Shown here: positions 56,179 through 64,000 of the stretch, in pieces
Position numbering within the stretch: position 1 is the stretch's first letter
Layout of the letters: each line of letters opens with the position of its first letter
DNA from: Pseudomonas putida
Lineage (GTDB): Bacteria; Pseudomonadota; Gammaproteobacteria; Pseudomonadales; Pseudomonadaceae
Direction: 5' to 3'
Assembly: GCF_005080685.1 (NCBI RefSeq)
Contig: NZ_CP039371.1
Location: 5,084,001-5,148,000 of the forward strand
DNA length: 64,000 nt
Notes under the pieces: generated by a model
The model's input: only the letters and a program-made list of their open reading frames with translations
The model's database searches: none
Told to the model about the DNA's origin: nothing
Translations under genes and position numbers: made by a program

Positions 56179-57894
56179 ATGCGCACCAGTCAATATTTGC
56201 TCGCCACCCAGAAAGAAACCCCTGCCGACGCAGTGGTCATCAGCCACCAGCTCATGCTGCGCGCCGGCATGATCCGCAAACTGGCCTCCGGCCTGTACAC
56301 CTGGCTGCCGATGGGCTTGCGGGTAATGCGCAAGGTCGAGAACGTGGTCCGCGAGGAAATGAACTCCGCCGGAGCCCTCGAAGTGCTGATGCCGAGCATC
56401 CAGCCTGCCGAGCTGTGGCAGGAGTCCGGCCGCTGGGAGCAGTACGGCCCTGAGCTGCTGCGCCTGAAGGACCGCCACCAGCGCGACTTCTGCGTCGGCC
56501 CGACCCACGAAGAGGTCATCACCGACCTGGCCCGCAACGAGCTGTCCAGCTATAAACAGCTGCCGCTCAACATGTATCAGATCCAGACCAAGTTCCGTGA
56601 CGAGATCCGTCCGCGCTTCGGCCTGATGCGTGGCCGCGAGTTCATCATGAAGGACGCCTACTCCTTCCATGCCGACCAGGCTTCCCTGCAGGAAACCTAC
56701 GACCGCATGCACCAGGCGTACACCAACATCTTCACCCGCCTGGGTCTGGACTTCCGTCCGGTGCAGGCCGACACCGGCTCCATCGGTGGCAGCTACTCGC
56801 ATGAATTCCACGTACTGGCCGAGTCCGGCGAAGACGACGTGATCTTCAGCGACAGCTCCGACTACGCCGCCAACATCGAGAAGGCCGAGGCCATCCCGCG
56901 TGAAACCGTGCGCCCAGCCCCTACCGAGGAGCTGCGCCTGGTCGATACCCCGGACGCCAAGACCATCGCGCAACTGGTCGAAAACCACGGCCTGGCGATC
57001 GAGAAGACCGTCAAGACCCTGATCGTGCGCGGCGCCGAAGAAGGCAAGCTGGTCGCCCTGATCGTCCGTGGCGACCACGAGCTGAACGAAATCAAGGCTG
57101 CCAAGCTGGAACAGGTCGCCGACCCGCTGGTCATGGCCACCGATGCCGAGCTGCGTGACGCCATCGGCGCCGGCGCAGGCTCGCTGGGCCCGCTGAACCT
57201 GCCACTGGAATGCGTGATCGACCGTTCGGTCGCCCTGATGAGCGACTTCGGCATCGGCGCCAACATCGACGACAAGCACTACTTCGGCGTGAACTGGGAG
57301 CGTGACCTGCCGGTTCCGCAGGTCGCCGACCTGCGCAACGTCGTCGAGGGCGACCCGAGCCCGGACGGCCAGGGCACCCTGGTGATCAAGCGCGGCATTG
57401 AAGTGGGCCACATCTTCCAGCTCGGCACCAAGTACAGCGAGGCACTCAAGTGCCAGGTACTGGGCGAGAACGGCAAGCCGGTGGTCCTGTCCATGGGCTG
57501 CTACGGCATTGGCGTGTCGCGCGTGGTCGCCGCTGCCATCGAGCAGAGCTACGACGACAAGGGCATCATCTGGAACGATGCCCTGGCGCCCTTCCAGATC
57601 GCCCTGGTCCCGCTGCGCTATGAAACCGACGTGGTCCGCGAGGCGACCGACAAGCTGTACGCCGAACTGACCGCCGCCGGTTACGAAGTGCTGCTCGACG
57701 ACCGCGACAAGAAAACCAGCCCCGGCATCAAGTTCGCCGACATGGAGCTGATCGGCATCCCTCACCGCATCGTCGTCAGCGACCGCGGCCTGGCCGACGG
57801 CAACCTGGAGTACAAGCACCGCACCGAGCAGGACGCCCAGACGCTGCCGCTCGATGAGGTACTGACCTTCCTGCAGGCCCGCGTTCGCCGCTGA
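56179..57894 (+). CDS. proS: Prolyl-tRNA synthetase ProS
   Basis: A 571-residue bacterial-type class II enzyme: catalytic core with motifs around [14 protein letters not shown] and [24 protein letters not shown], an inserted YbaK-like editing domain (about 230-390) that removes Ala-tRNA-Pro, and a C-terminal anticodon domain (about 475-571). Length is standard. Confidence 0.97.
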   Translation: MRTSQYLLATQKETPADAVVISHQLMLRAGMIRKLASGLYTWLPMGLRVMRKVENVVREEMNSAGALEVLMPSIQPAELWQESGRWEQYGPELLRLKDRHQRDFCVGPTHEEVITDLARNELSSYKQLPLNMYQIQTKFRDEIRPRFGLMRGREFIMKDAYSFHADQASLQETYDRMHQAYTNIFTRLGLDFRPVQADTGSIGGSYSHEFHVLAESGEDDVIFSDSSDYAANIEKAEAIPRETVRPAPTEELRLVDTPDAKTIAQLVENHGLAIEKTVKTLIVRGAEEGKLVALIVRGDHELNEIKAAKLEQVADPLVMATDAELRDAIGAGAGSLGPLNLPLECVIDRSVALMSDFGIGANIDDKHYFGVNWERDLPVPQVADLRNVVEGDPSPDGQGTLVIKRGIEVGHIFQLGTKYSEALKCQVLGENGKPVVLSMGCYGIGVSRVVAAAIEQSYDDKGIIWNDALAPFQIALVPLRYETDVVREATDKLYAELTAAGYEVLLDDRDKKTSPGIKFADMELIGIPHRIVVSDRGLADGNLEYKHRTEQDAQTLPLDEVLTFLQARVRR

Positions 57895-57914
57895 TAATCA
57901 ATGCACGAGTGATC

Positions 57915-58868
57915 ATGTCAAAGCGAAGTACCTTTACCCTGGGGGGCGCCGCCTTGTGCGGCGCCCTGCTCGTCAGCGGTTGCGCCAACCAGATGTCCCA
58001 GCGCAGCGAGCATGAGGAGCGCGTCGAGCGCAAGCTGCTCGAACATACCCTGCAGATCGATGTCGGCGAGCCGAAGGTAATGGAGCTCCCGCAACGACGC
58101 GTGCGTGTCCACGAGGAACAGCGCTTCGAAGTTACCGAGTTCGAAGTCACCCGCCGCTACGATCGCTATACGCCTTACCAACCCTGGCGGGAGATCTACG
58201 AGATCCCGCTGGGTGCGGTGGCCGTGGTGGCCGGTGTCGGTGCCAACGTGGTCAACGTGTTCGCCCTGGGCAACCTGCCGGAAAGCGTGACCCATGACTG
58301 GCTGAGCTACGGCGTGGCCGGACTCAACCCGTTCATGAACGTGCAGTCCAATGGCCGTGCCCAGCAGAACCTGGCGGCGGTCAGCGAAGTGCAGAAGGAC
58401 AAGCGTGAGGAGTCCAGCAGCCTGCCGTGGAGCGAGCGGCTGGTGGAGGTCAAGGCCGGCAAGATGACCCACGAGTTGACCACCGACCGCAATGGCGTGC
58501 TGCGCCTGAACCTGCTCGACAGCCCGTTCTCCGAGCAGAACCTCAACCACGTCGGCACCCTGCACCTGCAGGTGCTCGACGAGGACAACGCGGTCCGCGG
58601 TGATGCCAGCCTGCTGGTCAGCGCCAACCTGCGCAACAAACTGCTCGAGGCACACGAACTGATCTTCGATGACCTCGAGGACGACGATGTGGGCCAGTGG
58701 GTGCACCGGGTCAAGCGTCTGTCCGAGCTGGGCCTGGAAGAAGAAGCCAGCGAGATGGAGCAAAGCCTCATCGAGCTCACCCGCAACGACCCGGAACTGC
58801 AACAGGAATTCCTGCAGGCCTTGACCAAGGCTACCGGGCGCCTGGTGGCCGATCCCGGCGTGCAATGA
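57915..58868 (+). CDS. Conserved Pseudomonas lipoprotein
   Basis: A 317-residue lipoprotein, lipobox ending at Cys23 (LLVSGCANQ). A short hydrophobic stretch occurs near 100-120 (GAVAVVAGVGANVVNVFAL), with an acidic, helical C terminus. It follows proS by 20 bases and is a conserved neighbour in the P. putida group. Function unknown; a terminator follows. Confidence 0.85.
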   Translation: MSKRSTFTLGGAALCGALLVSGCANQMSQRSEHEERVERKLLEHTLQIDVGEPKVMELPQRRVRVHEEQRFEVTEFEVTRRYDRYTPYQPWREIYEIPLGAVAVVAGVGANVVNVFALGNLPESVTHDWLSYGVAGLNPFMNVQSNGRAQQNLAAVSEVQKDKREESSSLPWSERLVEVKAGKMTHELTTDRNGVLRLNLLDSPFSEQNLNHVGTLHLQVLDEDNAVRGDASLLVSANLRNKLLEAHELIFDDLEDDDVGQWVHRVKRLSELGLEEEASEMEQSLIELTRNDPELQQEFLQALTKATGRLVADPGVQ

Positions 58869-58875
58869 TGAACGA

Positions 58876-58896
58876 GGGCCGCGATGCGGCCCTTTT
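58876..58896 (+). terminator. Terminator between lipoprotein gene and dinB
   Basis: GGGCCGC and GCGGCCC pair around three bases, followed by TTTT, 7 bases after the lipoprotein stop; convergent dinB ends at 58896. Confidence 0.85.
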
Positions 58897-59960
58897 CATT
58901 TCGGTGGAAACAGCTCCAATTGTTCATGCGCACCGCGCAGGTCGCGCAGCCTGACCCCCACCCCGAGCAAGCGCACCGGCTTGCCGCCCCGGGCGAATGC
59001 CTGTCCCAGTAACTGCCGATAGCTGTCCAGGTCCCTGCCCGCACCGGCTTGCTCCAGGGTGGTCTGGCTGAAATCATGGAACTTGACCTTGACGAACGGC
59101 TTGTCCGGCCGATAGCTGCTGTCCATGCGCTCGATCCGCTCGTTCAGGCTGGCCAGCAGATCCGGCAGACGCTCCAGGCAACTGGCCAGGTCCGGCAGAT
59201 CGGTATCGTAGGTGTTTTCGACACTGACCGATTGCCGGCGGCTGTCGTTATGTACGGCGCGATCATCGATCCCTCGCGCCAGCCCCCACAGACGCTCGCC
59301 AAAGCTGCCGAACTCACGCACCAGGGCCAGCCGTGGCCAGTCCCGCAGTTGCAGGCAATTGTCGATGCCCAGGCGCGTCAGCTTGTCGGCCGTCACCTTG
59401 CCCACACCGTGCAACCTGGCAACTGGCAAGGCGGCAACGAAGGCTTCGACCTCACCCGGGGTGATGACGAAAAGACCATTGGGCTTGCGCCAATCACTGG
59501 CGATCTTGGCCAGGAACTTGTTCGGCGCTACCCCAGCGGAAACGGTGATATGCAACGTACGGGCAACCCGGCGACGAATGTCTTCGGCGATGCGCGTGGC
59601 GCTGCCGGAAAACCACTGGCTGTCGCTGACATCGAGGTAGGCCTCATCCAGCGACAGCGGTTCGATGATCTCGGTGTAGTCGCGAAAGATCGTGTGGATC
59701 TCGCGTGACGCCTCGCGGTACGCATCGAACCGGGGCTTTACGATCACCAAGTCAGGGCAGAGTTTGAGCGCATGACGGGAAGACATCGCCGAGCGCACGC
59801 CATAGGCGCGGGCCTCATAATTACAGGTAGCGATCACCCCACGGCGATCTGCCGAGCCGCCCACCGCCATCGGCCGGCCCGCCAATTGCGGGTCATCGCG
59901 CATCTCGATCGCGGCATAAAAGCAATCGCAGTCGACATGGATGATCTTGCGCAATGACAT
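58896..59960 (-). CDS. dinB: DNA polymerase IV DinB
   Basis: A 354-residue Y-family polymerase: Asp8 (IIHVDCDCFYAA) and the SLDEAYLDV motif supply the metal-binding carboxylates, followed by thumb and little-finger domains. The ATG at 59960 matches the known start. A LexA box 16-31 bases upstream shows SOS control. It may lack a C-terminal clamp-binding motif beyond QLELFPPK, which itself resembles one. Confidence 0.96.
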   Translation of the reverse strand: MSLRKIIHVDCDCFYAAIEMRDDPQLAGRPMAVGGSADRRGVIATCNYEARAYGVRSAMSSRHALKLCPDLVIVKPRFDAYREASREIHTIFRDYTEIIEPLSLDEAYLDVSDSQWFSGSATRIAEDIRRRVARTLHITVSAGVAPNKFLAKIASDWRKPNGLFVITPGEVEAFVAALPVARLHGVGKVTADKLTRLGIDNCLQLRDWPRLALVREFGSFGERLWGLARGIDDRAVHNDSRRQSVSVENTYDTDLPDLASCLERLPDLLASLNERIERMDSSYRPDKPFVKVKFHDFSQTTLEQAGAGRDLDSYRQLLGQAFARGGKPVRLLGVGVRLRDLRGAHEQLELFPPK

Positions 59961-59975
59961 GGAGGCTCGCCAGCA

Positions 59976-59991
59976 CTGTAAATTCATACAG
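59976..59991. promoter_or_regulatory. LexA (SOS) box of dinB
   Basis: CTGTATGAATTTACAG on the minus strand, a CTG-N10-CAG match to the Pseudomonas LexA consensus, 15 bases upstream of the dinB start. Confidence 0.92.
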
Positions 59992-60134
59992 ATAGTACCG
60001 CATGGACCTATTGCCAAGACAGCCTGAGCGCGGGGTTGGGCGATAATCGGCCTACAAGCCCCGTAGCGCCTGAGCTACGGCCCAGTTTTTGGCGCTAAGG
60101 GATTGAACGAAAAAGGGTTTTTTTACATTAACGC

Positions 60135-60162
60135 TTGACAGCCGAGCGGAAATCCGTAGAAT
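60135..60162 (+). promoter_or_regulatory. Promoter of first tRNA-fMet
   Basis: TTGACA (60135-60140), 16-base spacer, TAGAAT (60157-60162), 13 bases before the tRNA. Confidence 0.85.
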
Positions 60163-60175
60163 TCGATTCCACAGG

Positions 60176-60252
<77 letters not shown>

Positions 60253-60264
60253 GATTCGAGAAGA

Positions 60265-60291
60265 GGCCACTGTTCAGACAGTGGCCTTTTT
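60265..60291 (+). terminator. Terminator of tRNA-fMet copy 1
   Basis: GGCCACTG/CAGTGGCC stem with six loop bases, then T5. Confidence 0.93.
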
Positions 60292-60345
60292 CTTTGCCTG
60301 GAAAAAAGCCGCTGAAGAAGTTTTCAGCAAATCTCCAGTTAGCGT

Positions 60346-60373
60346 TTGACACCTGTCAGCCAAGCTGTAGAAT
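60346..60373 (+). promoter_or_regulatory. Promoter of second tRNA-fMet
   Basis: TTGACA (60346-60351), 16-base spacer, TAGAAT (60368-60373), then a GC-rich discriminator (GCGCCCC), typical of stringent-controlled stable RNA promoters. Confidence 0.88.
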
Positions 60374-60385
60374 GCGCCCCACTGA

Positions 60386-60462
<77 letters not shown>

Positions 60463-60474
60463 GATTCAAGAAAA

Positions 60475-60500
60475 GGCCACTGTTATGCAGTGGCCTTTTT
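60475..60500 (+). terminator. Terminator of tRNA-fMet copy 2
   Basis: GGCCACTG/CAGTGGCC stem, near-identical to copy 1, then T5. Confidence 0.93.
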
Positions 60501-60554
60501 CTTTGCCTCGAACAGAGGCGCTGCAGAAAATCCAGGGAAATCAATAGTTAGCGC

Positions 60555-60582
60555 TTGACACCCGCCAGCCAAACTGTAGAAT
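60555..60582 (+). promoter_or_regulatory. Promoter of third tRNA-fMet
   Basis: TTGACA (60555-60560), 16-base spacer, TAGAAT (60577-60582), then GCGCCCC, as in copy 2. Confidence 0.88.
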
Positions 60583-60594
60583 GCGCCCCACTGA

Positions 60595-60671
<77 letters not shown>

Positions 60672-60680
60672 TATCGTCAG

Positions 60681-60724
60681 AACAACGCCCACACTGTGAA
60701 AACAGCGTGGGCGTTGTTGTTTTC
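60681..60724 (+). terminator. Terminator of tRNA-fMet copy 3
   Basis: AACAACGCCCAC/GTGGGCGTTGTT 12-bp stem, then GTTTTC; unlike the terminators of copies 1 and 2. Confidence 0.88.
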
Positions 60725-60915
60725 GTCTTCCGCAAACCTCCTCCCCTGTACCGCCGGCCCCGGCATGCAAAGCCACCCTGACCATGAACTATCTTTAACC
60801 CGCGCGGACGGCTGAAAGCGTCTCCGCCAGGAGTAATATCAGGATACGTTTTTCAAAGGGAACTTCACTTGGCCGCCCCCTCCCCCATCCTCGCGCTTCA
60901 TGCCCGAGGTAACCG

Positions 60916-63558
60916 ATGACTTCCAATCCACCCGAACACCCGGCGCCCCTCGCCTCGGCATTGCCTGCGGCCGTGCAACGCCTGCCCCTGCTCGAGCGCG
61001 TGAGCCGCTACCGGCAACCGATCGGTCTTGCGGTCACCCTGCTGCTGTTCGCCATGGCGCTGATCGCCTGCCGCCATCTGCTCAGCGAACTGGACTTGTA
61101 TGCCTTGCATGACGCCATGCTCAGCGTGCCGACCGCATCGCTACTGGGCGCCTTGCTGGCGACGGTGGTGGGCTTCGTAATCCTGCTGGGCTACGAATGG
61201 TCGGCCAGCCGCTATGCCGGAGTGAAATTGCCCGCGCGTACCCTGCTGCTGGGCGGCTTCAGTGCCTTCGCCATCGGCAATGCCATTGGCCTGTCGATGC
61301 TTTCCGGTGGCTCGGTGCGCTATCGCTTGTATGCGCGCAGAGGCCTGGGGGCCGCAGAAGTGGCGCGCATGACCGTGTTCGCCAGCCTTTCGCTCGGCTG
61401 CGCACTGCCGCCACTGGCAGCCCTGGCTACCTTGAGCAACCTGCCGGCGGCGGCTGCGGCATTGCGCCTGCCCGCCAGCGTGCTGGCCGGCATCGCCATC
61501 GCCGTGCTGGTCGCTGCGGGGGCACTGGTCATCGGGCTGTACCGCAGGCGCCTGGCCGAGCAGCCGCTGACCGACGCTTTGCTGGTCCAATTGGGCCGCC
61601 GCACCTTGCGCCTGCCAGGTGCACGCCTGGCCGCGCTGCAACTGCTGATCACCGCCCTGGATGTGGCTGCCGCCGCCACCGTGCTGTACCTGCTGTTGCC
61701 CGAGGCGCCACCGTTTGGTGCCTTCCTTCTGGTTTACCTGCTGGCCCTGGCCGCTGGCGTGCTCAGCCATGTGCCTGGCGGGGTGGGCGTATTCGAAGCG
61801 ATCCTGCTGGCGGCCTTCGCCGACCAGTTGGGCGCCGCGCCACTGGCTGCGGCATTGCTGCTGTACCGTTTGATCTATGTGGTGTTGCCCCTGCTCGTGG
61901 CCTGCGTGTTGCTGCTCGCCAACGAAGCGCGGCGCCTGCTGTTCACGCACCAGGCGATCAAGGCGGCGTCCGGCTTGGCGGCACCGATCCTGGCGATCCT
62001 GGTGTTTCTTTCAGGCGTCGTGCTGCTGTTCTCTGGAGCCACTCCGGAAATCGACACCCGCCTGGAACACATGGGCTTTTTGGTGCCGCATCGGTTGATC
62101 GATGCCTCGCACTTCGGCGCCAGCCTGATCGGTGTACTTTGCCTGCTGCTCGCCCAAGGCCTGCGCCGTCGCCTGTCCGCCGCCTGGCTGTTGACCACGG
62201 TACTGTTGCTGGTCGGCTCGCTGCTGTCGCTGCTCAAGGGCTTCGACTGGGAAGAAGCCTGCCTGCTGACCCTCACCGCCGCCCTGCTGGCGTTGTTCCG
62301 CCGTTCGTTCTATCGTCCCAGCCGCCTGCTCGAACTGCCATTGTCGCCGGTATACCTGGTGGCCAGCGCCTGCGTGGTCGGCGCGTCGGTGTGGCTGTTG
62401 CTGTTCGCCTACCAGGATGTGCCCTACAGCCACCAGCTTTGGTGGCAGTTCACCCTCGACGCCGATGCGCCACGTGGACTGCGGGCGGCGATGGGCAGTG
62501 CGGTGCTGCTGGTGATCGTCTCGCTGACCTGGCTACTGCGCACCGCACGGCCGACCATCCACCTGCCCGATGACGACGAACTGCAACGCGCCAACCGTAT
62601 CCTGCTGGCCTCCGACCAACCCGACGGCGGCCTGGCCCTGACCGGTGACAAGGCCCTGCTGTTCCACCCCAATGACAACGCCTTCCTCATGTACGCCCGC
62701 CGAGGCCGCAGCCTGGTGGCGTTGTACGACCCGATCGGCCCGGCCCAGGAGCGCGCCGAGATGATCTGGCAATTCCGCGACCTGTGCGACCTGCACCATG
62801 CGCGTCCGGTGTTCTACCAGGTGCGTGCGGAGAACCTGCCGTTCTACATGGACATCGGCCTGACAGCGCTCAAGCTCGGCGAAGAAGCGCGGGTCGACCT
62901 GCGTCGCTTCGACCTGGAAGCCAAGGGCAAGGAAATGAAGGACCTGCGTTACACCTGGAACCGCGGCGGCCGCGACGGCTTGACCCTGGAGATCCACGAA
63001 CCCGGCCAGGCCCCCTTGGACGCCCTCAAGGAAATCTCCGACGCCTGGCTCGGCGGCAAGAACGTGCGTGAGAAAGGCTTTTCGCTCGGGCGCTTCAGCC
63101 CCGATTACCTGCAACACTTCCGCATTGCCCTGATTCGCTTCCAGGGGCGACCGGTGGCCTTCGCCAACCTGCTGGAAACCCATGGCAACGAACTGGCCAG
63201 CCTCGACCTGATGCGTGCCCACCCCGAGGCGCCGAAGTCGACCATGGAATTCATGATGATCGGCCTCATCCTGCACTACAAAAGCCATGACTACGGCCGC
63301 TTCAGCCTGGGCATGGTACCGCTCTCGGGCCTGCAGCCCCGGCGCGGAGCCCCCCTGACCCAACGCCTGGGCTCGATGGTGTTCCGCCGTGGCGAACAGC
63401 TCTACAACTTCCAAGGCCTGCGGCGCTTCAAGGACAAGTTCCAGCCGGACTGGGAACCTCGCTACATGGCCGTGCCGGCCGGGTTGGACCCCCTGGTGGC
63501 ACTGGCTGACACCGCCGCCCTGATCGCTGGCGGCCTGACTGGATTGGTGAAACGTTGA
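60916..63558 (+). CDS. mprF: MprF: aminoacyl-phosphatidylglycerol synthase/flippase
   Basis: An 880-residue membrane protein: about 14 TM segments to residue 540 (flippase part) and a C-terminal DUF2156/GNAT-like synthase domain (about 545-870) that transfers an amino acid from tRNA to phosphatidylglycerol. In P. aeruginosa the orthologue makes alanyl-PG, giving resistance to cationic peptides and acid. GAGG precedes the ATG. It overlaps the virJ-like gene by one base. Confidence 0.94.
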   Translation: MTSNPPEHPAPLASALPAAVQRLPLLERVSRYRQPIGLAVTLLLFAMALIACRHLLSELDLYALHDAMLSVPTASLLGALLATVVGFVILLGYEWSASRYAGVKLPARTLLLGGFSAFAIGNAIGLSMLSGGSVRYRLYARRGLGAAEVARMTVFASLSLGCALPPLAALATLSNLPAAAAALRLPASVLAGIAIAVLVAAGALVIGLYRRRLAEQPLTDALLVQLGRRTLRLPGARLAALQLLITALDVAAAATVLYLLLPEAPPFGAFLLVYLLALAAGVLSHVPGGVGVFEAILLAAFADQLGAAPLAAALLLYRLIYVVLPLLVACVLLLANEARRLLFTHQAIKAASGLAAPILAILVFLSGVVLLFSGATPEIDTRLEHMGFLVPHRLIDASHFGASLIGVLCLLLAQGLRRRLSAAWLLTTVLLLVGSLLSLLKGFDWEEACLLTLTAALLALFRRSFYRPSRLLELPLSPVYLVASACVVGASVWLLLFAYQDVPYSHQLWWQFTLDADAPRGLRAAMGSAVLLVIVSLTWLLRTARPTIHLPDDDELQRANRILLASDQPDGGLALTGDKALLFHPNDNAFLMYARRGRSLVALYDPIGPAQERAEMIWQFRDLCDLHHARPVFYQVRAENLPFYMDIGLTALKLGEEARVDLRRFDLEAKGKEMKDLRYTWNRGGRDGLTLEIHEPGQAPLDALKEISDAWLGGKNVREKGFSLGRFSPDYLQHFRIALIRFQGRPVAFANLLETHGNELASLDLMRAHPEAPKSTMEFMMIGLILHYKSHDYGRFSLGMVPLSGLQPRRGAPLTQRLGSMVFRRGEQLYNFQGLRRFKDKFQPDWEPRYMAVPAGLDPLVALADTAALIAGGLTGLVKR

Positions 63559-64000
63559 TGATCCGACGCTATTGGCTGTATGTACTGATACCCCTGCTTC
63601 TGGCCGCTGCGGCCGGCGCCGTGGCCTTCTGGCTGTGGACCCGCCCAGCCCCCGAGGCGCGCCTCGAACAACTGGCCGTCGGCGGCTTGCAAATGACCCG
63701 TGTGACGCCCGGTGTGCACGCCAAGGCCCGCGTGGCGATTGGCGTACCCCAGGACCAGGCCCTGAGCGACAAGCAGTTGCTCGACCTGAGCCAGGCTGGC
63801 GAAGCGCAACTGGTGCAGGTGATCCTGCCGCCCAACGACTGCACCCAGCAACAGCAGGCCGTGGACCAGGCGATCGACCAACTGGCTGGCAAGCCAACCG
63901 TGGTCGCCGGTATCGGCCCGGGCGCGAGCCAGGCCTGGCGCTGGCTGGCCAGCCAGTCCGACGACAAGGCCCGGGCCATTTCGGTCGACTTCAGCCTGGA
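63558..64000 (+). CDS. VirJ/AcvB-like alanyl-PG hydrolase (3' end outside window)
   Basis: The first 147 residues: an N-terminal membrane anchor or signal (about 8-28) and the start of the VirJ-type domain (QLVQVILPPNDCTQQQ). In P. aeruginosa the gene after the alanyl-PG synthase encodes a periplasmic alanyl-PG hydrolase of this type, so the pair probably makes and removes the modified lipid. The alpha/beta-hydrolase catalytic residues lie beyond the right edge. Confidence 0.82.
   Translation, partial: MIRRYWLYVLIPLLLAAAAGAVAFWLWTRPAPEARLEQLAVGGLQMTRVTPGVHAKARVAIGVPQDQALSDKQLLDLSQAGEAQLVQVILPPNDCTQQQQAVDQAIDQLAGKPTVVAGIGPGASQAWRWLASQSDDKARAISVDFSL

Noticed and set aside
56143..57819. 558-residue minus-strand ORF opposite proS
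   Set aside because: Antisense shadow; proS is full length and motif-complete.
61197..62573. 458-residue plus-strand ORF inside mprF
   Set aside because: Out-of-frame shadow rich in Arg/Gly/Pro within the mprF membrane domain.

Overview
The window reads as a Pseudomonas putida-group chromosome carrying an integrative and conjugative element (ICE). Bases about 38842 to 64000 hold the core-genome order known from P. putida: tRNA-Lys, queC, queE, cpoB, pal, tolB-A-R-Q, ybgC, ruvB-A-C, yebC, aspS, a dps-like gene, slyX, a HIT gene, an OprD-family porin, proS, dinB, three initiator tRNAs and mprF. Species and ICE family are inferred from gene order and remembered protein families; no database search was run.

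Bases 1 to about 38841 are accessory. The 3' end of tRNA-Lys faces this DNA and a tyrosine recombinase gene (37245-38495) lies directly inside it, the layout of PFGI-1/pKLC102-like ICEs inserted at tRNA-Lys. Moving left from the tRNA come the integrase, a MobH-type relaxase, an AT-rich nuclease-like cargo gene, a ParDE toxin-antitoxin pair, a DUF3742 gene, and a nearly complete G-type mating-pair-formation cluster from 33341 down to 7301. The cluster includes TraG-like, VirB4-like and TraD-like ATPases, VirB8/9/10-like scaffold proteins, a lipoprotein, a lytic transglycosylase and DsbA-like proteins. A cargo block at about 13.1-18.3 kb splits it: a UvrD-like helicase, a DUF4177-like gene, and a LysR-regulated cassette of a 2OG-Fe(II) amino-acid hydroxylase, a LysE exporter and a ThrH-like phosphatase.

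Bases 1-7035 look like a second, nested unit headed by its own integrase (5836-7035). It carries a DUF1016 gene remnant, a HigBA-like toxin-antitoxin pair with a clear palindromic operator, a HEPN protein (TIGR02391), a CoiA-like predicted nuclease, a WYL regulator of the BrxR/CapW type followed by a multi-TM protein, and, divergently, a ComEC-like metallo-beta-lactamase-fold enzyme running off the left edge. The last three genes are the best candidate for an undescribed regulated defence system.

Three accessory genes (the multi-TM protein, the TIGR03750 T4SS protein and the MobH relaxase) each carry a one-base deletion inside a run of five or six G. They are either true inactivations or a homopolymer sequencing error, and the answer decides whether the ICE can transfer. 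The core half shows no such lesion. It does hold a large inverted REP pair, a LexA box at dinB, three tandem initiator tRNA genes each with its own promoter and terminator, and an mprF/virJ-like pair for alanyl-phosphatidylglycerol turnover that is cut by the right edge.
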